Source of the DNA: Bettongia penicillata ogilbyi
Lineage: Eukaryota; Chordata; Mammalia; Diprotodontia; Potoroidae
Length of the DNA: 64,000 nucleotides
Reading direction: 5' to 3'
Assembly (NCBI GenBank): GCA_023548195.1
Contig: JAJHZJ010000808.1
Span: 4,507,182 to 4,571,181 of the forward strand
Shown: positions 45,790 to 57,340 of the stretch, one piece after another
Numbering within the stretch: the first letter of the stretch is position 1
Layout of the letters: each line of letters starts with the position of its first letter
Program-made: the position numbers and the translations under genes
Notes under the pieces: model-generated
The model's database searches: none
What the model saw: only the letters and a program-made list of their open reading frames with translations
What the model was told of the DNA's origin: nothing

Positions 45790-47190
45790 CTGTGCAAACA
45801 AAATTTATCGACAGATGAGAATGTATTTTTTTTACCAATGATGGCAATTTTAAGAGTTAATGGAGCAAGCGCCCAGAGCATCTGAGTCATTAGTGAACAG
45901 AATGTATGTCTTGGTTAGAAAAAAAGCATTTTTTAACTGGCTCCTTGAAGCAGAGGGGCGGTCTGAGGAATCACAGGAATCAAATCATGACACCTTCCTG
46001 CAATCAGAGCCACTGAACTTACAACCACTAACAATTATGAATGAATGAAGATTGAAATTGGAAACAACCCTCTACGTAATGTAAGCACAGACAGGATCAT
46101 TAAATGGAAGAGAGAGACTTGCAGCACATGAATTTGCATGAGTGAGGAGACAGACAAGCCAGTGTAGGTGGAATAAAACAACAGCAGTCAGACCATAAAA
46201 CTAAGAGGCAAGGGAGGAAAGAGATGCACAAGCACTCTAGAGTGCTGACCAGAAATCACAGCCTATAGCGGGCCACAGAACAAACACCACAGGCAGAAAT
46301 GCTCCCAAAGGGCTCCAGCTTGGCAAACACTCCTCTTGTTGAAAGATCTCCCAGCCAATGAGGCCACCTGAGACTGCATGTGCTTGGCTCGGATGCCTTG
46401 ACAAGCATGAGGCGGAAGCTTGGTTTTAGCATGTGCTTTACTGCTTAAAGCAATGCCAACCAGGCCACTTCTGTAGGGGAGGAGAACCATGGAATTTGAT
46501 TTCTGCCACACAGTCTTTAGACTAGCAGTTAAAAGATCAAAGTTTAATGCTATCTTTTACAGAAGCTAAAAGCTGAGATACACTCCTCTGCTAATCTAGC
46601 AGACCGATTCCCTTGAACATATCCTTATACCAGGAGACCTATTACAGGCACAATCAGAAGAAAACCATTCTATTCAAAAGAAAATAACCTGTGAGCTTTT
46701 TGTGATCCATAATTAAAAATGACACTGTAATCAGGGCTATAATACAAAAAAGGTCTATCTTCGTGTTTCTGAGGTTTGCTGCTGCTTTTAAGTTGGCAAT
46801 GATATGGACGTGTTGTCCATGTGGGAACCAGACAGAAGCTCATGGTGCGTGTGCAGGACAGAACCGTCCTTTGAACATGACAGATTGTAGCATGATCAAA
46901 GGGGCGGGGTGGGATTGGGGAGCATTTTGTAAGCTGTGAATAAGCCAGGGCTAACCTTTTGTCACTTTTCCAAGGTTTTCACAGGACTAGGCCATCATCT
47001 TTTAAATGTGAGCCTCAGACAGCTGTTCCTATCCCACTGTGGACTAGCTCTAAAGAGAATCTCAGGTTACTTGTAAGCTGCTCTAAAGTCCTTTTCTTTG
47101 CACTAGCAAGTTTAGTTCTTTTTTTTCCCCACAAAAGCTCCATTACTGTTCGGTGTTTCTGAATGTAAGCCCTTCTAGTGTTTTCCTATA
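45790..47190 (-). other. APBB2 intron, unassigned
   Basis: Mostly unique-looking. 46700-46900 contains 'cataattaaaaatgacactg' and several CpGs and may be a conserved non-coding stretch. No exon. Confidence 0.4.
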
Positions 47191-47194
47191 TGAT

Positions 47195-47440
47195 AATGAT
47201 GACAGTAGCAGCCAGCATTGATATAGTAATTATAGTGTGCCAGGAACTGTGCTAAACACATTCCAAATATCTGATTAGATCTTCACCACAACCCTGGGAA
47301 GTAGGTGCTACTATTATGAAGGAAGTGAAGCACAGAGGGGTCAAGTGACCTGCCCAGGCCACACAGCTAGTCAATGTCTAAGGCCAGATGGGAACTCTGA
47401 TCCTCCTGAAGCCAGCTTCTTCTGTGCTTAGCATCTAAAA
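47195..47440 (-). mobile_element. MIR/CORE-SINE
   Basis: Antisense MIR order: 'tagtgtgccaggaactgtgc', 'gaagtaggtgctactattat', 'caagtgacctgcccaggcca', 'cacagctagtcaatgtctaa'. Confidence 0.75.
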
Positions 47441-47679
47441 CCCTTCATCATCTGCTCCTTCTCCATTCTTGTTTCTCAGACATAGACTGGGTTGTTCACA
47501 TTACTGGGAAGAAGTCATCCATCCCTGCTCATTTTATTCTCTAAAGCCACAACAGTTCCAACCCTCAATCATTTCCCTCACCTGTGAACTTCCATACTGT
47601 TGAAACATTTTTACAGCACACTTTGACAACTGTATTTTGTTTTGCATTGTTTGCTCTATGTTAGCTTTCTTTAGCAGAC

Positions 47680-47875
47680 AATGATGGCTGGGAAAATAAT
47701 TTCGGAATGAGAATCAAAAGCCCTGGCTACTAACAAGCTCTGTGACCTTGGATGAATTATGAAACGTCTTTGGATTTCAATTTCTTATCTTATCTTAAAA
47801 TGAGGAGGCTGAACTAGATGATCTAAGAGTTTACAAAAGTTCCCTTTTTGTTCTAAAATCACATAATTCTCCAAT
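47680..47875 (+). mobile_element. MIR element, sense
   Basis: 'agctctgtgaccttggatga', 'atcttaaaatgaggaggctg', 'aactagatgatctaagagtt'. Sense MIR/THER-type order. An L2 3' end ('taaattctttgagggtggag') follows at 47880-47970. Confidence 0.65.
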
Positions 47876-48049
47876 TAAATTGTAAATTCTTTGAGGGTGG
47901 AGACCATCTGTTGTATGTCCATCTTCCCAGAGCATTTAACACTGACCTCAGCACATGGTAGATCATAGAGAACATACAGAGAACTACAGAAACCACAAAA
48001 CATTAAAGTGCACGCGTGTGTTGGGGGCAGGAGGTGGACACTTCACAAA

Positions 48050-48195
48050 TTATCTGGTCCAACAACTTTATTTTATGTATCAGGAGACTGAGGCCCAGGA
48101 ATGTTATATGAATTGTCCAAGATCATATAGCTAATTAGTGGCAGAACCAAAATGAAAATCCATGTCTTTTATTCAAGGCTTCTTCTACTCTACTA
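48050..48195 (-). mobile_element. MIR fragment
   Basis: 'tatcaggagactgaggccca' and 'catatagctaattagtggca' are antisense MIR core landmarks. Confidence 0.6.
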
Positions 48196-48759
48196 GAGGT
48201 TCTTAACCTGGGATCCATGAACTTGACTTCTTTAAGAAAATGTTTTGATGACTGCATTTCAATAAACTTGGTTTCTTTGGTAATTTTAGGTGTTTTATTT
48301 TATGCACTCTGAGAAGGGGTCTGTAGGCTTTACCAAATATCCAAAGGGATTCATGGGACCAAAAAGATTAAAAAAACCCTGTACTACCCTATATGGCTTC
48401 AACATTTCCTCCATCTTGAAGGGCAGGCCCAGCAGAAGAACAGATGTTATGACCTTCACACTGATAAGGGGCTGCATAGTCTATGGAAAGTCAAGGTAAA
48501 GTGCTCACTGGTACTCAGCACCATATCCTTATAATATCCAGTTTTTGCTACTTTGTCCTTCACTTTTCTAGAATATATGAAAATACAACTAGGACTAGGC
48601 TAGACTTTACAAATGTATATTTTTTTAAGTTTGAGAAAATGACTGTAAACAACATCTGGGGGTGGGAGAGGGCATGTTTTACTTACTTAACTGAATAAAC
48701 TATTTTTAAGAACTTAGAAATTTAAATATTTGTAATCCAAATAACTCTTGCTAATTTCT
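48196..48759 (-). other. APBB2 intron, no recognised feature
   Basis: Overlapping short frames on both strands at 48290-48499. No domain, splice or repeat evidence. Confidence 0.4.
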
Positions 48760-49010
48760 TTGGTATTGGGAATCTCCAACGTGAAAACTCCCTCCAACTC
48801 AACTCTTCGGCCACACACAGTGAGCGAGAGCACTGAAAAGTTAAACAATTTGTGAATCGCCATGAGGCTCGTGTGTCAGAGCCAGGTTCTCTGCATTCCA
48901 TTAGCCCCATATGCTGTCTCTCCTCTTGCTAATTACACGTAGAGTGCTAGCGGTAATCTTTGATTAAAGCAGGCCTGGATTGGAAGCGAATGCACTTGAA
49001 AAAACTTATC
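48760..49010. other. Candidate conserved non-coding element
   Basis: This is unique sequence, locally richer in CpG than its surroundings, and unlike any repeat here. It contains 'gctaattacacg' (homeodomain-type core), 'ggtaatctttgattaaagc' (TCF/LEF-like CTTTGAT) and an E-box-like 'catatgctg'. Regulatory function is an inference from composition and motifs only. Confidence 0.3.
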
Positions 49011-50239
49011 TTCCAGTGATTTTACAAGTATTTACTGGACAACTATAAAACTAGTACAGGCAAAGCACTGTGTTAGTTGGGGATTCAAAGATGACCCAGG
49101 TCTCCTCTTGAGGCTAACATTTACTCTTTAGAAGGCTGATTTCTAACAAAACTCAAATGTTTCATGTATGAAGAAACAGAAAAGATGTAAAATTTCCATT
49201 TCACTTTCCTCACCATTCCTGTTGGCCAGTTTACAGATGTAATAATAGCAAAGTTACACAACTGAGGATAAAATTTCCTGGAACATTCTGTTCAATAAAC
49301 AATAGATCAAAGCTATCATGGCTCAACTTTATGCCTTTCATTCTTACATATGGCATCCCTTTGGAGTCATTTCTTTTTCTGATCTTAATTTTTCTCTTCC
49401 TCAGAGAAACATGATTAATGTTTAAAGTATAACCATCTGGAACTTGCCCCTTTCCAAATGAGAAAATTCAGCAGTCACATGCTTCATTTTGGGACAATCT
49501 GACAAAATTTCAGTCTCAATTTTCTGTTTCCTCCCAGGTGAAAGGAATATACACTGGGAAGGCTAAACCTGATCTGTTGGCTTAAAAATAGTGAGGGAAT
49601 CTAGGTATCTCAGGGATTTAACTCCTTCCCACAAGAAAACTGGTTTTCTCTTTCTCTATCACTCTGAAGGTTAAAACATTTTCGTGCATCTATTAATTTC
49701 ACCTAGACAGAAAACTGAGCTGCTACCTAACATAGTTGCAAACCCAGAATATGTGAAATTGCAAAAACACAGACAGGTCACAAGTGTGAATTTCCAAAAT
49801 TTAGACTAGTTGACTGGCTTCCTCTGAGAGTGTGAAAACATATGGCTGATTCCAAACAATTACTATTCAGAACAGAATCCAAAGAACTCTCAAATGAATT
49901 TCTTAAAATAAGGCCTGGATTTTTACCATTACCTTTGTATGAAATTGTTCTTTGGCTCTAGACTTGTGTTCTCTATCGTTAAACAGAAAGTATAATTAGT
50001 AATAGATTGTAAACTAGAAGGGCAGATTTAAATTTGTTAAATATTCTGATTAAATCAGTACTCAATTATTAAGAGATTTCAGAGAAATGTTTCAGAGGAA
50101 TTTGTTATTTTCTTTTAAGCCCCTGACATTTTAGAAAGGATAAAAATTAACAGCTAAAACTGATTTCTCTTAAATTCATCCCCCCCCCAATGGTCACTGA
50201 ATCTGTAGAATAAACAGGAAAAATCCACTTCTTTACTTT
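49011..50239 (-). other. APBB2 intron, unassigned
   Basis: AT-rich, mostly unique-looking. A weak L2/MIR-like trace occurs near 49020-49130 ('aggcaaagcactgtgttagt'). Confidence 0.4.
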
Positions 50240-50875
50240 TGTTTAAACTCACTTTATTTAAAAAAAAAGTATGCATAGGGAACCAAAATAAATTCCTGTA
50301 TTAGCTATATTATAATACATGTCCTATTCTTCTTACTGAGACCATCACCTCTGTCAGGCGGTAGATAGTATCTTCTCTCATCTATCCTTTGGACTACAGT
50401 CATTATGTTCAATTAGGCTTTTAAAAACTTCATTTTTACATCATTGTCATGATTGTACAAAGTTCTCCTGGACCTATTTACTTCACTCTGCATTAGTTCA
50501 TGCAGGTTTCTGTGAAATAGCCACACCCCCCCCTCATCATTTATTACTGCACAAAAGTATTCATATACCACATTTTCTCTAACCATTTCCCCAGTGATTG
50601 GGTTCTCCCATTTGCAAAGAACTATTCAGTTCTTTGCCACCTTAAAAAGGGCTCCTATAAATGTTTTTGTACATATGGGGTCCTTTTCCTCTCTCTTTGA
50701 TCTCTTTAGGGGATAGGTCTGGTAGTGGTATTGCTGGGCCCCCAAATACTCAGTATTTAGTAACTTGGTGTGATTTTAAATTGCTTTCCAGAATGACTAG
50801 GCCAATTCACAGCTCTCTCAACAGTGGATTAATGTTCTGAGGAACACTTTTCAGCTTTATTTCGAGAGATCTACT
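50240..50875 (-). mobile_element. L1 3' UTR fragment, antisense
   Basis: Matches the marsupial L1 3' UTR read backwards: 'cactctgcattagttcatgc', 'accatttccccagtgattgg', 'gctcctataaatgtttttgt', 'tagtggtattgctgggcccc', 'tccagaatgactaggccaat'. Long, though it lacks the 3' terminus and ORF2. Confidence 0.7.
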
Positions 50876-51430
50876 TTATGACCAGAGCAACAACTATATT
50901 ACAGGATGTGGTGAGGACTCTATCACTTCCTTCTTTAGGTCTCCATATTGCAGCAGGATCTCATCCATTTGTTTCTTAAAATCAATGAGAATTTAATGTA
51001 TTTTCTTCATAAACAAAAGAGGCTCTGATCACTGGAACTTTCTATTCGTTAAACCACATCTATAATTGATTTGGTTCATTTGTCCCTCCTTGTCTTGGTG
51101 CTTTTGTGTTCTATGTTCATGGCTTTTTTAAAAGTTCTTCTCCCAGAGAAGGTCTTTTTTGTTCTGCTTGTGGAAACTATTACTGGGCAAAGGCCCCTTT
51201 TATTGACAGATGAAATCTTTCCATGCAAACTTATAACCAAGGGTCTTCAGTCTCCCAGCCCTCTTACCTATTGGACTCCCAAACTGGAAATTTTGACTCC
51301 AGCTAAAAACGGTCATCATGGACTGTTTGCCTGTTCTCTGAAATCTTTCTCTGCTCTCAGCTTTGTTCAGCATTTTTACTGAACAATTCTAACATTTATC
51401 TACCATCAAACCAGTGCTTCCTTCCCTAAA
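50876..51430 (-). other. APBB2 intron, unassigned
   Basis: A 103-codon plus-strand frame (51071-51382) starts with a hydrophobic stretch. It has no promoter, splice or family support, so I do not call a gene. Confidence 0.4.
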
Positions 51431-51439
51431 TTCGTTTAC

Positions 51440-51565
51440 ATTTATTTTACACATGTTTATCTTTATATAGGTTTTCTCCTTCCAATAGAATGGAAGCACC
51501 TTGAGGACATGGGCTACTTCATTTTGGGATTTGTATACCCAGTGCCAAGCACAGTGCCTGGCATG
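51440..51565 (+). mobile_element. L2 LINE 3' end fragment
   Basis: 'agaatggaagcaccttgagg' and 'cccagtgccaagcacagtgc' are L2 terminal landmarks. Confidence 0.6.
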
Positions 51566-51690
51566 TTTGTTCTTCATTCATTTCAGCTGTGTCCAACACT
51601 TCGTGACCCCATTTTTTTTTTTTTGGCAAAGTGGTTCATGGTTTATTATTTATTATTTCCTTCTCCAGTCTGGCAATAGCAAACACTTAT
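51566..51690 (-). mobile_element. tRNA/CORE-derived SINE fragment
   Basis: 'tttcagctgtgtccaacact', 'tcgtgaccccatttttt' and 'tttggcaaagtggttcatgg' are the antisense of the 3' half of the marsupial SINE. It has landed in the L2 end. Confidence 0.65.
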
Positions 51691-52199
51691 TAAATGCTTA
51701 CTCATTAAGTAAGAAATTTCAGTCATTATATACCTTATATACATCTTTCCTAAACTCATCTGTTACTCAATTCAACCTTTACAACAGCCATTAAATATCT
51801 CTAGCTCAAATGAGATAATAATTGTGAATACATTTAGCATAGGGCCTGGTACATAATTAGCATTATAAAAATGCTTATTCCCTTCCCCTTCTTTTCTCTT
51901 CTCTTCCCCAAAATCAAAACCTTATACTAAGTCTTGGTCCTGTTCCTTCTAATTTATTGAAATTAGCACATCTCTTTCATAATGTATGCTACATAAGGTG
52001 TTACTTTGAAAACAATAAATAGCACTCTGAAATTCCGTATGCACGTTATAGCTAAAGGAGGTCTTTTCTGCACTGGTTCAGTCTTATGCCCATGTTTCAA
52101 GATCAAAAATCTTTTCAAACCTTTTCAAAGAACAATGGAACTGATATGGGTATATAATATAAACAAACTTTAATTTATGGATTTCTTGGGTCCATTTTC

Positions 52200-52430
52200 A
52201 TAATTATAAACCTTTCAAACTAGATGAAATCTTAGAGATCATCTAATCCAATGCAATAATCTTCCAATAATATAATCCAACTTAATTAATTTTATATAAA
52301 AGGAATTTAAGACTGAAAGAGTTGTCACCTGCACAGGAAATGGGCAAATAGTAAAACTGCAAATAAACTCCATTTGCTCCAAAGTTCTAATCTAGTGTTC
52401 TTTCTGCTACATGTTGCCTCTGAAATAGGA
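52200..52430 (-). mobile_element. MIR-like fragment
   Basis: 'gaaatcttagagatcatcta', 'aaaggaatttaagactgaaa' and 'ctaatctagtgttctttctg' follow the antisense SINE/MIR order. Strongly diverged. Confidence 0.5.
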
Positions 52431-53191
52431 ACATTTTAGAGGGTGTTATTTCTACTCCCGGATCAACTTCTAGCTGTTAAAATCACTTCGGTAATTCTGC
52501 ACCTTACTTTTCTTCCCTAAACAGACTGCTACAAGAATAAACCTTTCCCTGGGTATCTTCCTTGCAAATCACAATCTTCTGCCCACAGAAGGATCTGCTG
52601 TCTACAGTGCTGTTTCCCCAAACCAGGTTTCCCCAAAAGCAGGGTGGAAAGTGATCCTCACATCACTTCTCTAAACAAAGCCCAGCCTTGTAAAAAAGAC
52701 CTAATAAGGAACTGGATTCCTCAAGTGTTTTGAAAACAATTAACTGCTCTACCTCATGGATGAAGTCTATGTACAGCCAGCACATGACTCAATTCCTGCA
52801 TGTTTCCTCCATGTTAGTGCTTCAATTACTTTTTACAGAAGAAAGGGAACAAATGGGGAATTAGGAAGACTCTGGAGTTCACTAAGATCAGAAGAAGTGT
52901 TTTATTAAAGGAACGAAATGTACATTTTAAAGTCAAATTCAGGGAACTTGTCTCCACCATTCTCCCATTTCACGGTCCTTATTCCTCCTACAACCTGGGC
53001 TAAGGTCCACTGTTTGCTCAAAGGTAGTATTAATCTGAAATAGATATGATCAGGAGCAATTAAAAAAGCTATAGAACACATAATCTCTGCCTTACGGAAT
53101 TTCCTCCATAGATGAGGAAAAGAGAAATTATATAGAAGGAAAAAAGACTTAAAAAATACCTTCAGTATGTAAATGCACATATAATATAGAC
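52431..53191 (-). other. APBB2 intron, unassigned
   Basis: Unique-looking. Minus-strand frames at 52905-53503 overlap the L2 repeat to the right and show no domain. Confidence 0.4.
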
Positions 53192-54190
53192 AAGGGTAGT
53201 ATTAATAAGTATGGGGGTGGTGTGCAGTAAGCAGAGCAAGAAAACATTCTGCAATGGGGAGGAATGAAGTAGGAAGTTTCCCTGGAGGGAGCGATCATTA
53301 AGATTACTCCCTTCTATTGTCCCCATTCTTTCTCCTCTCTTCAACTTCTCCCTTTCCACTGGCTGCTTCATTACTGCCTGTAAGCTTGTTTTCCCCACCC
53401 TCAAAAAACCCTTACTTGTACTGGCCAGATCCTCTTCTCTTTTGTGGTTTATCTCCTTGAGAAGACCATCTACAATCAACGCTTCCACTTGTTTTCCTCT
53501 CACCTCTTCTTAGACTTTCTTCTCTACTATTTGGCTTTTGAACTTATCATTCAACCAAAACTGCTCTGTCCAAAGTTATCAGTGATCTCACTGTAAAATC
53601 TAATGGACTTTTCTTAATTCTCATTCTCCTTGACTTCTCTGCAACCTCTCTCACTTGTCAATTACTCTCTTAATACTCTCTTTTCTCCATGTTTGCATCT
53701 CACTCCTCTATGGAGAACACCTCTTGGTTCTCCCTTTACTTGTAAAACTGCTCCTGCTAATTGTTCTTTGCTGGGTTTTTATCTGGGTCAAACCCACTAA
53801 TGGTGGGTTATCCCTCAGGGCTCTGTTCTAAGTCCTCTCTCCTCTTTTCTCCTATTATGCTTGGTGGTCTCATCAGTTCCTATGGATTCAATCATCATCT
53901 CTACGCTCAGATCTACTTAGCGAACCCCAATCTCTCTCCTAAAACTCTAGTTTCACATCTCCAGCTGCCCCATTGGACAGATCAAACGATGTCACATGAG
54001 ACACCTGAAACTCAAAATGTCCCAAACTGAACTCATTATCTTTCCTCCCAACTCTCTCCTCTTCTGAACTTCCCTACTGCTGTCAAGGGCAACACCATTC
54101 TCCTAACCACTCAGGTTTGAAACCTTGGTGTCATTCTCAAATTTTCACTTTCTCTCCCTCCCATACCCAGGGTTATTAAATTTTCTTAAT
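53192..54190 (+). mobile_element. L2 LINE, ORF2 reverse transcriptase region (first copy)
   Basis: In sense order it shows the L2 RT text. 'cttcaacttctccctttcca' and 'ctccttgagaagaccatcta' come first. 'gggttatccctcagggctct' follows (the VPQGS-type motif, decayed to GYPSG). Then comes a stretch encoding SSYGFNHHLYA, in which the catalytic YADD aspartates are lost, and YLANPNLSP. Then 'ccttggtgtcattctcaaat' (NLGVIL type). Stops and frameshifts throughout. Its first ~320 bp recur at 55113-55446. Confidence 0.75.
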
Positions 54191-54309
54191 TTTAACCCAC
54201 CTAACATCTTTTGTAAGCCTAAACATGCCTAACATTAGTCTTCAGCTTTTAAATCACATGAAATAGAGAAAATGAGCAGTCAGTGGTACATATGGAGAAA
54301 TGGAAAGTA

Positions 54310-54560
54310 GAAAGAAAACAAGCATTTATTAAGTGCCAACTACATGCCAGGCATTGTGCTTTACATATCTTATCTCATTTGATCTCCGTAATAACCCTGA
54401 GAAATACATGTTATTATAATATCCCCATTTTAAATATGAGGAAACTGAAGGAGACAGATATTAAGTGACTTGCTTATTATGGTCACAGAGCTAGTAAGTG
54501 AAGCAGGATTGGAATTCAGCTTTTCCTTCCTCTAGCTCCAGTACTCAATTCACCACATCA
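54310..54560 (-). mobile_element. MIR/CORE-SINE
   Basis: 'aagcatttattaagtgccaa', 'tgccaggcattgtgctttac', 'tatccccattttaaatatga' and 'cacagagctagtaagtgaag' give near-complete antisense MIR. Confidence 0.8.
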
Positions 54561-55112
54561 CTTAGGAACAGAAAGGAAGTCAGAGGTAGGAAAGCAGCCA
54601 ACAAAAGGACTATCCTCTTTCTAGAAAGTGGTAGAACGTAAGCTGGAGGTCAGCGACTTTTTTTTCATTTTTGCATTTTTATTCTTCAGCCATAACACAA
54701 TGTCTGCAAAATAGCAGGCTTTGAGAAAACGCATGTTGATTGGCTGAAAACTAGGACATTTTAGAATACTCAGAGTTTTATCATAGTTAAGCTCAACTTA
54801 AATGTAGTTTAGAACTTTAGACCACTTTAGAACTCCTTTCCAGAACTGTGCTGCAGTGGCAATTTTACTCATCGTTTGTCCCATGGTGTGATCTTAAGAG
54901 GAGGACCCAAGCCTTTCATGTGATCAATTGTACCTGATTTAGCCTGAAGACTATAGGAATGTGTGGGGTAGTTTTAGCCAAATGGAAAAAACATATGAAT
55001 GCAATGTGATCATTTCTAATGTTCATGTCTCACAACTCCACCCTTCCTCATGTCCCCATCACTTAACAAAAAGCAAGCAAAATACCTAAGGCAGAAGGGG
55101 AAGAATTACAAG
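54561..55112 (-). other. APBB2 intron between the two L2 copies, unassigned
   Basis: Unique-looking. Nothing recognised. Confidence 0.4.
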
Positions 55113-55446
55113 GCTAGTATTAATAAGTATGGGGGGTGGGGTACAGCACATATAGCAAGAAAACATTCAGCAATGGGGAGGAATGAAGAGGAAGTTTCCC
55201 TGGAGGGAGTGATCTTTAAGGTTACTCCCTCTATTGTCCCCACTCTCCTCTCTTCAACTTCTCCCTTTCTACTGACTGCTTCCTTACTGCCTGTAAACAC
55301 GCTCATGTTTCCCCCTTCCTCAAAAAACCCTTACTTGACCCTATTGGCTACTGTCCATATCTCTCTTCTCTTTTGTGATTTATCTCCTTGAGAAGGCCAT
55401 CTACAATCAATGACTTCATTTGCTTTCCTCTCACCTATTCTTAAGG
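55113..55446 (+). mobile_element. L2 LINE fragment, second copy of the block at 53192-53513
   Basis: Starts with 'tagtattaataagtatgggg' like the first copy. It keeps 'gcaatggggaggaatgaag', 'gaagtttccctggagggag' and the L2 text 'ctactgactgcttccttact' and 'tttatctccttgagaaggcc', and stops at 'cacctattcttaa'. It lacks the downstream RT part of the first copy. Confidence 0.75.
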
Positions 55447-56682
55447 CAATTAATTATAATAATTAAGGCAAATGTAATGATCCTTCTGAAATGCTTTATT
55501 TCAGAAATTGAAATCAAAATGAAGCTAACTTCTTAGGGCAGAAACTAGGGACTCTCTATGCAGATGTAGTACCAAAGCCAGGTAGTAATGAGCCCATATG
55601 GGCAGTAATGCTTCTGAGAAATGAACATTCACCTCAGAGAGGAACTCTCCTTTGTACCATGCGAGCCGTGAATGCTACTGGAATAAGCAATTTCCCTCCT
55701 TCCCCCAGCACCGTATGGCTTGCTCCTCCTCTTCTTTGTTTGTAAAAATTTTCCCCCACAGCAGGGGTGGAGATTTCATTCTCCACCATTTGGCTCCCAC
55801 CTTTGCCAAACACATAAGACTTTCTTTGTTTACTTCTTGTTTTTAAAAATCGTATCCCACAGAATGCGTGCCAAATCTACACTTCAACAATTCTCAAAGT
55901 TCAGTTTTCTATCTATGGTTTCACAATTGTGTTTTCTTGTCTGCAAGCCCAGGAAAGGGATCATAGTTTCAGAGGATAGGAGGGGGCCCCTGTAGGGTCA
56001 CCTTGATAAATGTACATTATGCAAAGTAAGTTCCCCTTAAAGCATTTTCAGTGTATGAAATATTAAGTTGAAGATTAGATTCTACACCACCTGGAAATAC
56101 TCAAGGAGGCTTAGGTGGGAGGAAAGAGGGAGCGTGGTGATTCAGTGCCAGTTTTGCCCTAATTAGAACAATTAAACAATGCTAAATCACTGAATGTACA
56201 CTTGCTAGCCTGACCACCAAGTTCAGGCTGAGATTGTTATCTCTGACTTAGGAAACCTCTGATCCTAGGAGGAAGAAGATGGTATTAAGATGCTCCGTGA
56301 TAATTACCAAGAACCATCATCTCACTTCCCCAAGCTAAAGCTCCTTCAAGAATTAATTAAAAAGCAGTCAAATTTGCAAACTTCCCTCCTTCCCAGAGCT
56401 GCTCACAAGCCTATATCTTCTCTTCTCCTTTCAGTCCTATCAGAACGACAGAGCTTTAAAATTCAAAGCAAAGGGATGATAGAACAGCACAGTATCAGGG
56501 AAATGACTGGTCCTAGGATGGCTGCTGTACAAGCAGCTCAGTTTCAATCATACAAAGAAAAATCTCATGATCTTATGTGTGATCAACTCCAAAGCAGAGG
56601 AAAGGAGGTAACCTTGATGATTCTAACTAAACTAAGAAAGAAACCTGATCATTCTCATGCCTCTGCCCACCCCTACTGAGAG
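55447..56682 (-). other. APBB2 intron, unassigned, with a possible conserved block
   Basis: 56150-56220 has 'ccctaattagaacaattaaa' and 'caatgctaaatcactgaat' (homeobox and SOX-like cores) and could be regulatory. The rest shows no exon; the 129-codon frame at 56290-56679 has no recognisable domain. Confidence 0.35.
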
Positions 56683-56772
56683 AAAGAGGGAGAGAAGAGA
56701 GAGAGAGGGGGAGGGAGGAAGAGAGGGGAAGAGAGGGAGAGGGAGGGAGAGGGAGAGAGAGGAAGAGGAGAG
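56683..56772. repeat. Purine-rich (GA)n low-complexity tract
   Basis: About 90 bp almost entirely A/G on the plus strand, with GAGAGA and GGGAG units. Confidence 0.9.
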
Positions 56773-57146
56773 ATTCCACCTTCTCAAAAAATCTGGACAT
56801 CTGGAATAGTCTTATCGGGAGTCAGCATATTACTGCCTATTTTTAGTGTGAGTGAAGACTGGTTTTTTATATTTGTGAATAAACTTTTATTCTATTTAAA
56901 AATGTAAAACCATTCTTCACTTTCTGAATGTACAAAAACAGGCAGCCAGATTTGGCCTTGTCCCTTTAATTACTACAAAATTTGCAGTAATCTCTGGATT
57001 CTAAATGGTATAAAAGAGGCTAATGTACAATGCAACCCAAGGGGCTGGCTAATAGTCAATGCAAGATGAAATATTCACTTGCTTGTATTCACTTGTGACT
57101 TAATGATTGTGGTTTTAAAGAAAACTAAACTTTTCATATAAAAAAT

Positions 57147-57340
57147 GTGCAAAGGGGGGAAACTGGAGGGGAAATTAGAGGCAAAAGAGGGGTAAGAGGG
57201 AGAAATGAGGGAAGAAATAAAAGAAAAGAGGGAAGCCGGAAGGAAAAGGAATGGGGAGGAGAAAGGCCAAAAGAGAAAGAAAGGGGAATAGGAGAGGAAA
57301 AGGGGAAGGAGGATCAGGAAGAAAGATTTTCAAAGACTTT
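57147..57340. repeat. Second purine-rich tract
   Basis: About 190 bp strongly biased to A/G on the plus strand ('ggggaaactggagg' to 'aggatcaggaagaaagat'). It creates a false Arg/Glu/Gly-rich frame. Confidence 0.85.

Noticed and set aside
51071..51382. Small membrane-like protein frame
   Set aside because: A hydrophobic start alone is weak; no promoter, splice site, homologue or repeat-free support that I can show.
56290..56679. 129-codon plus-strand frame
   Set aside because: No recognisable domain, and frames of this length arise by chance in 64 kb; it ends in a GA-rich tract.
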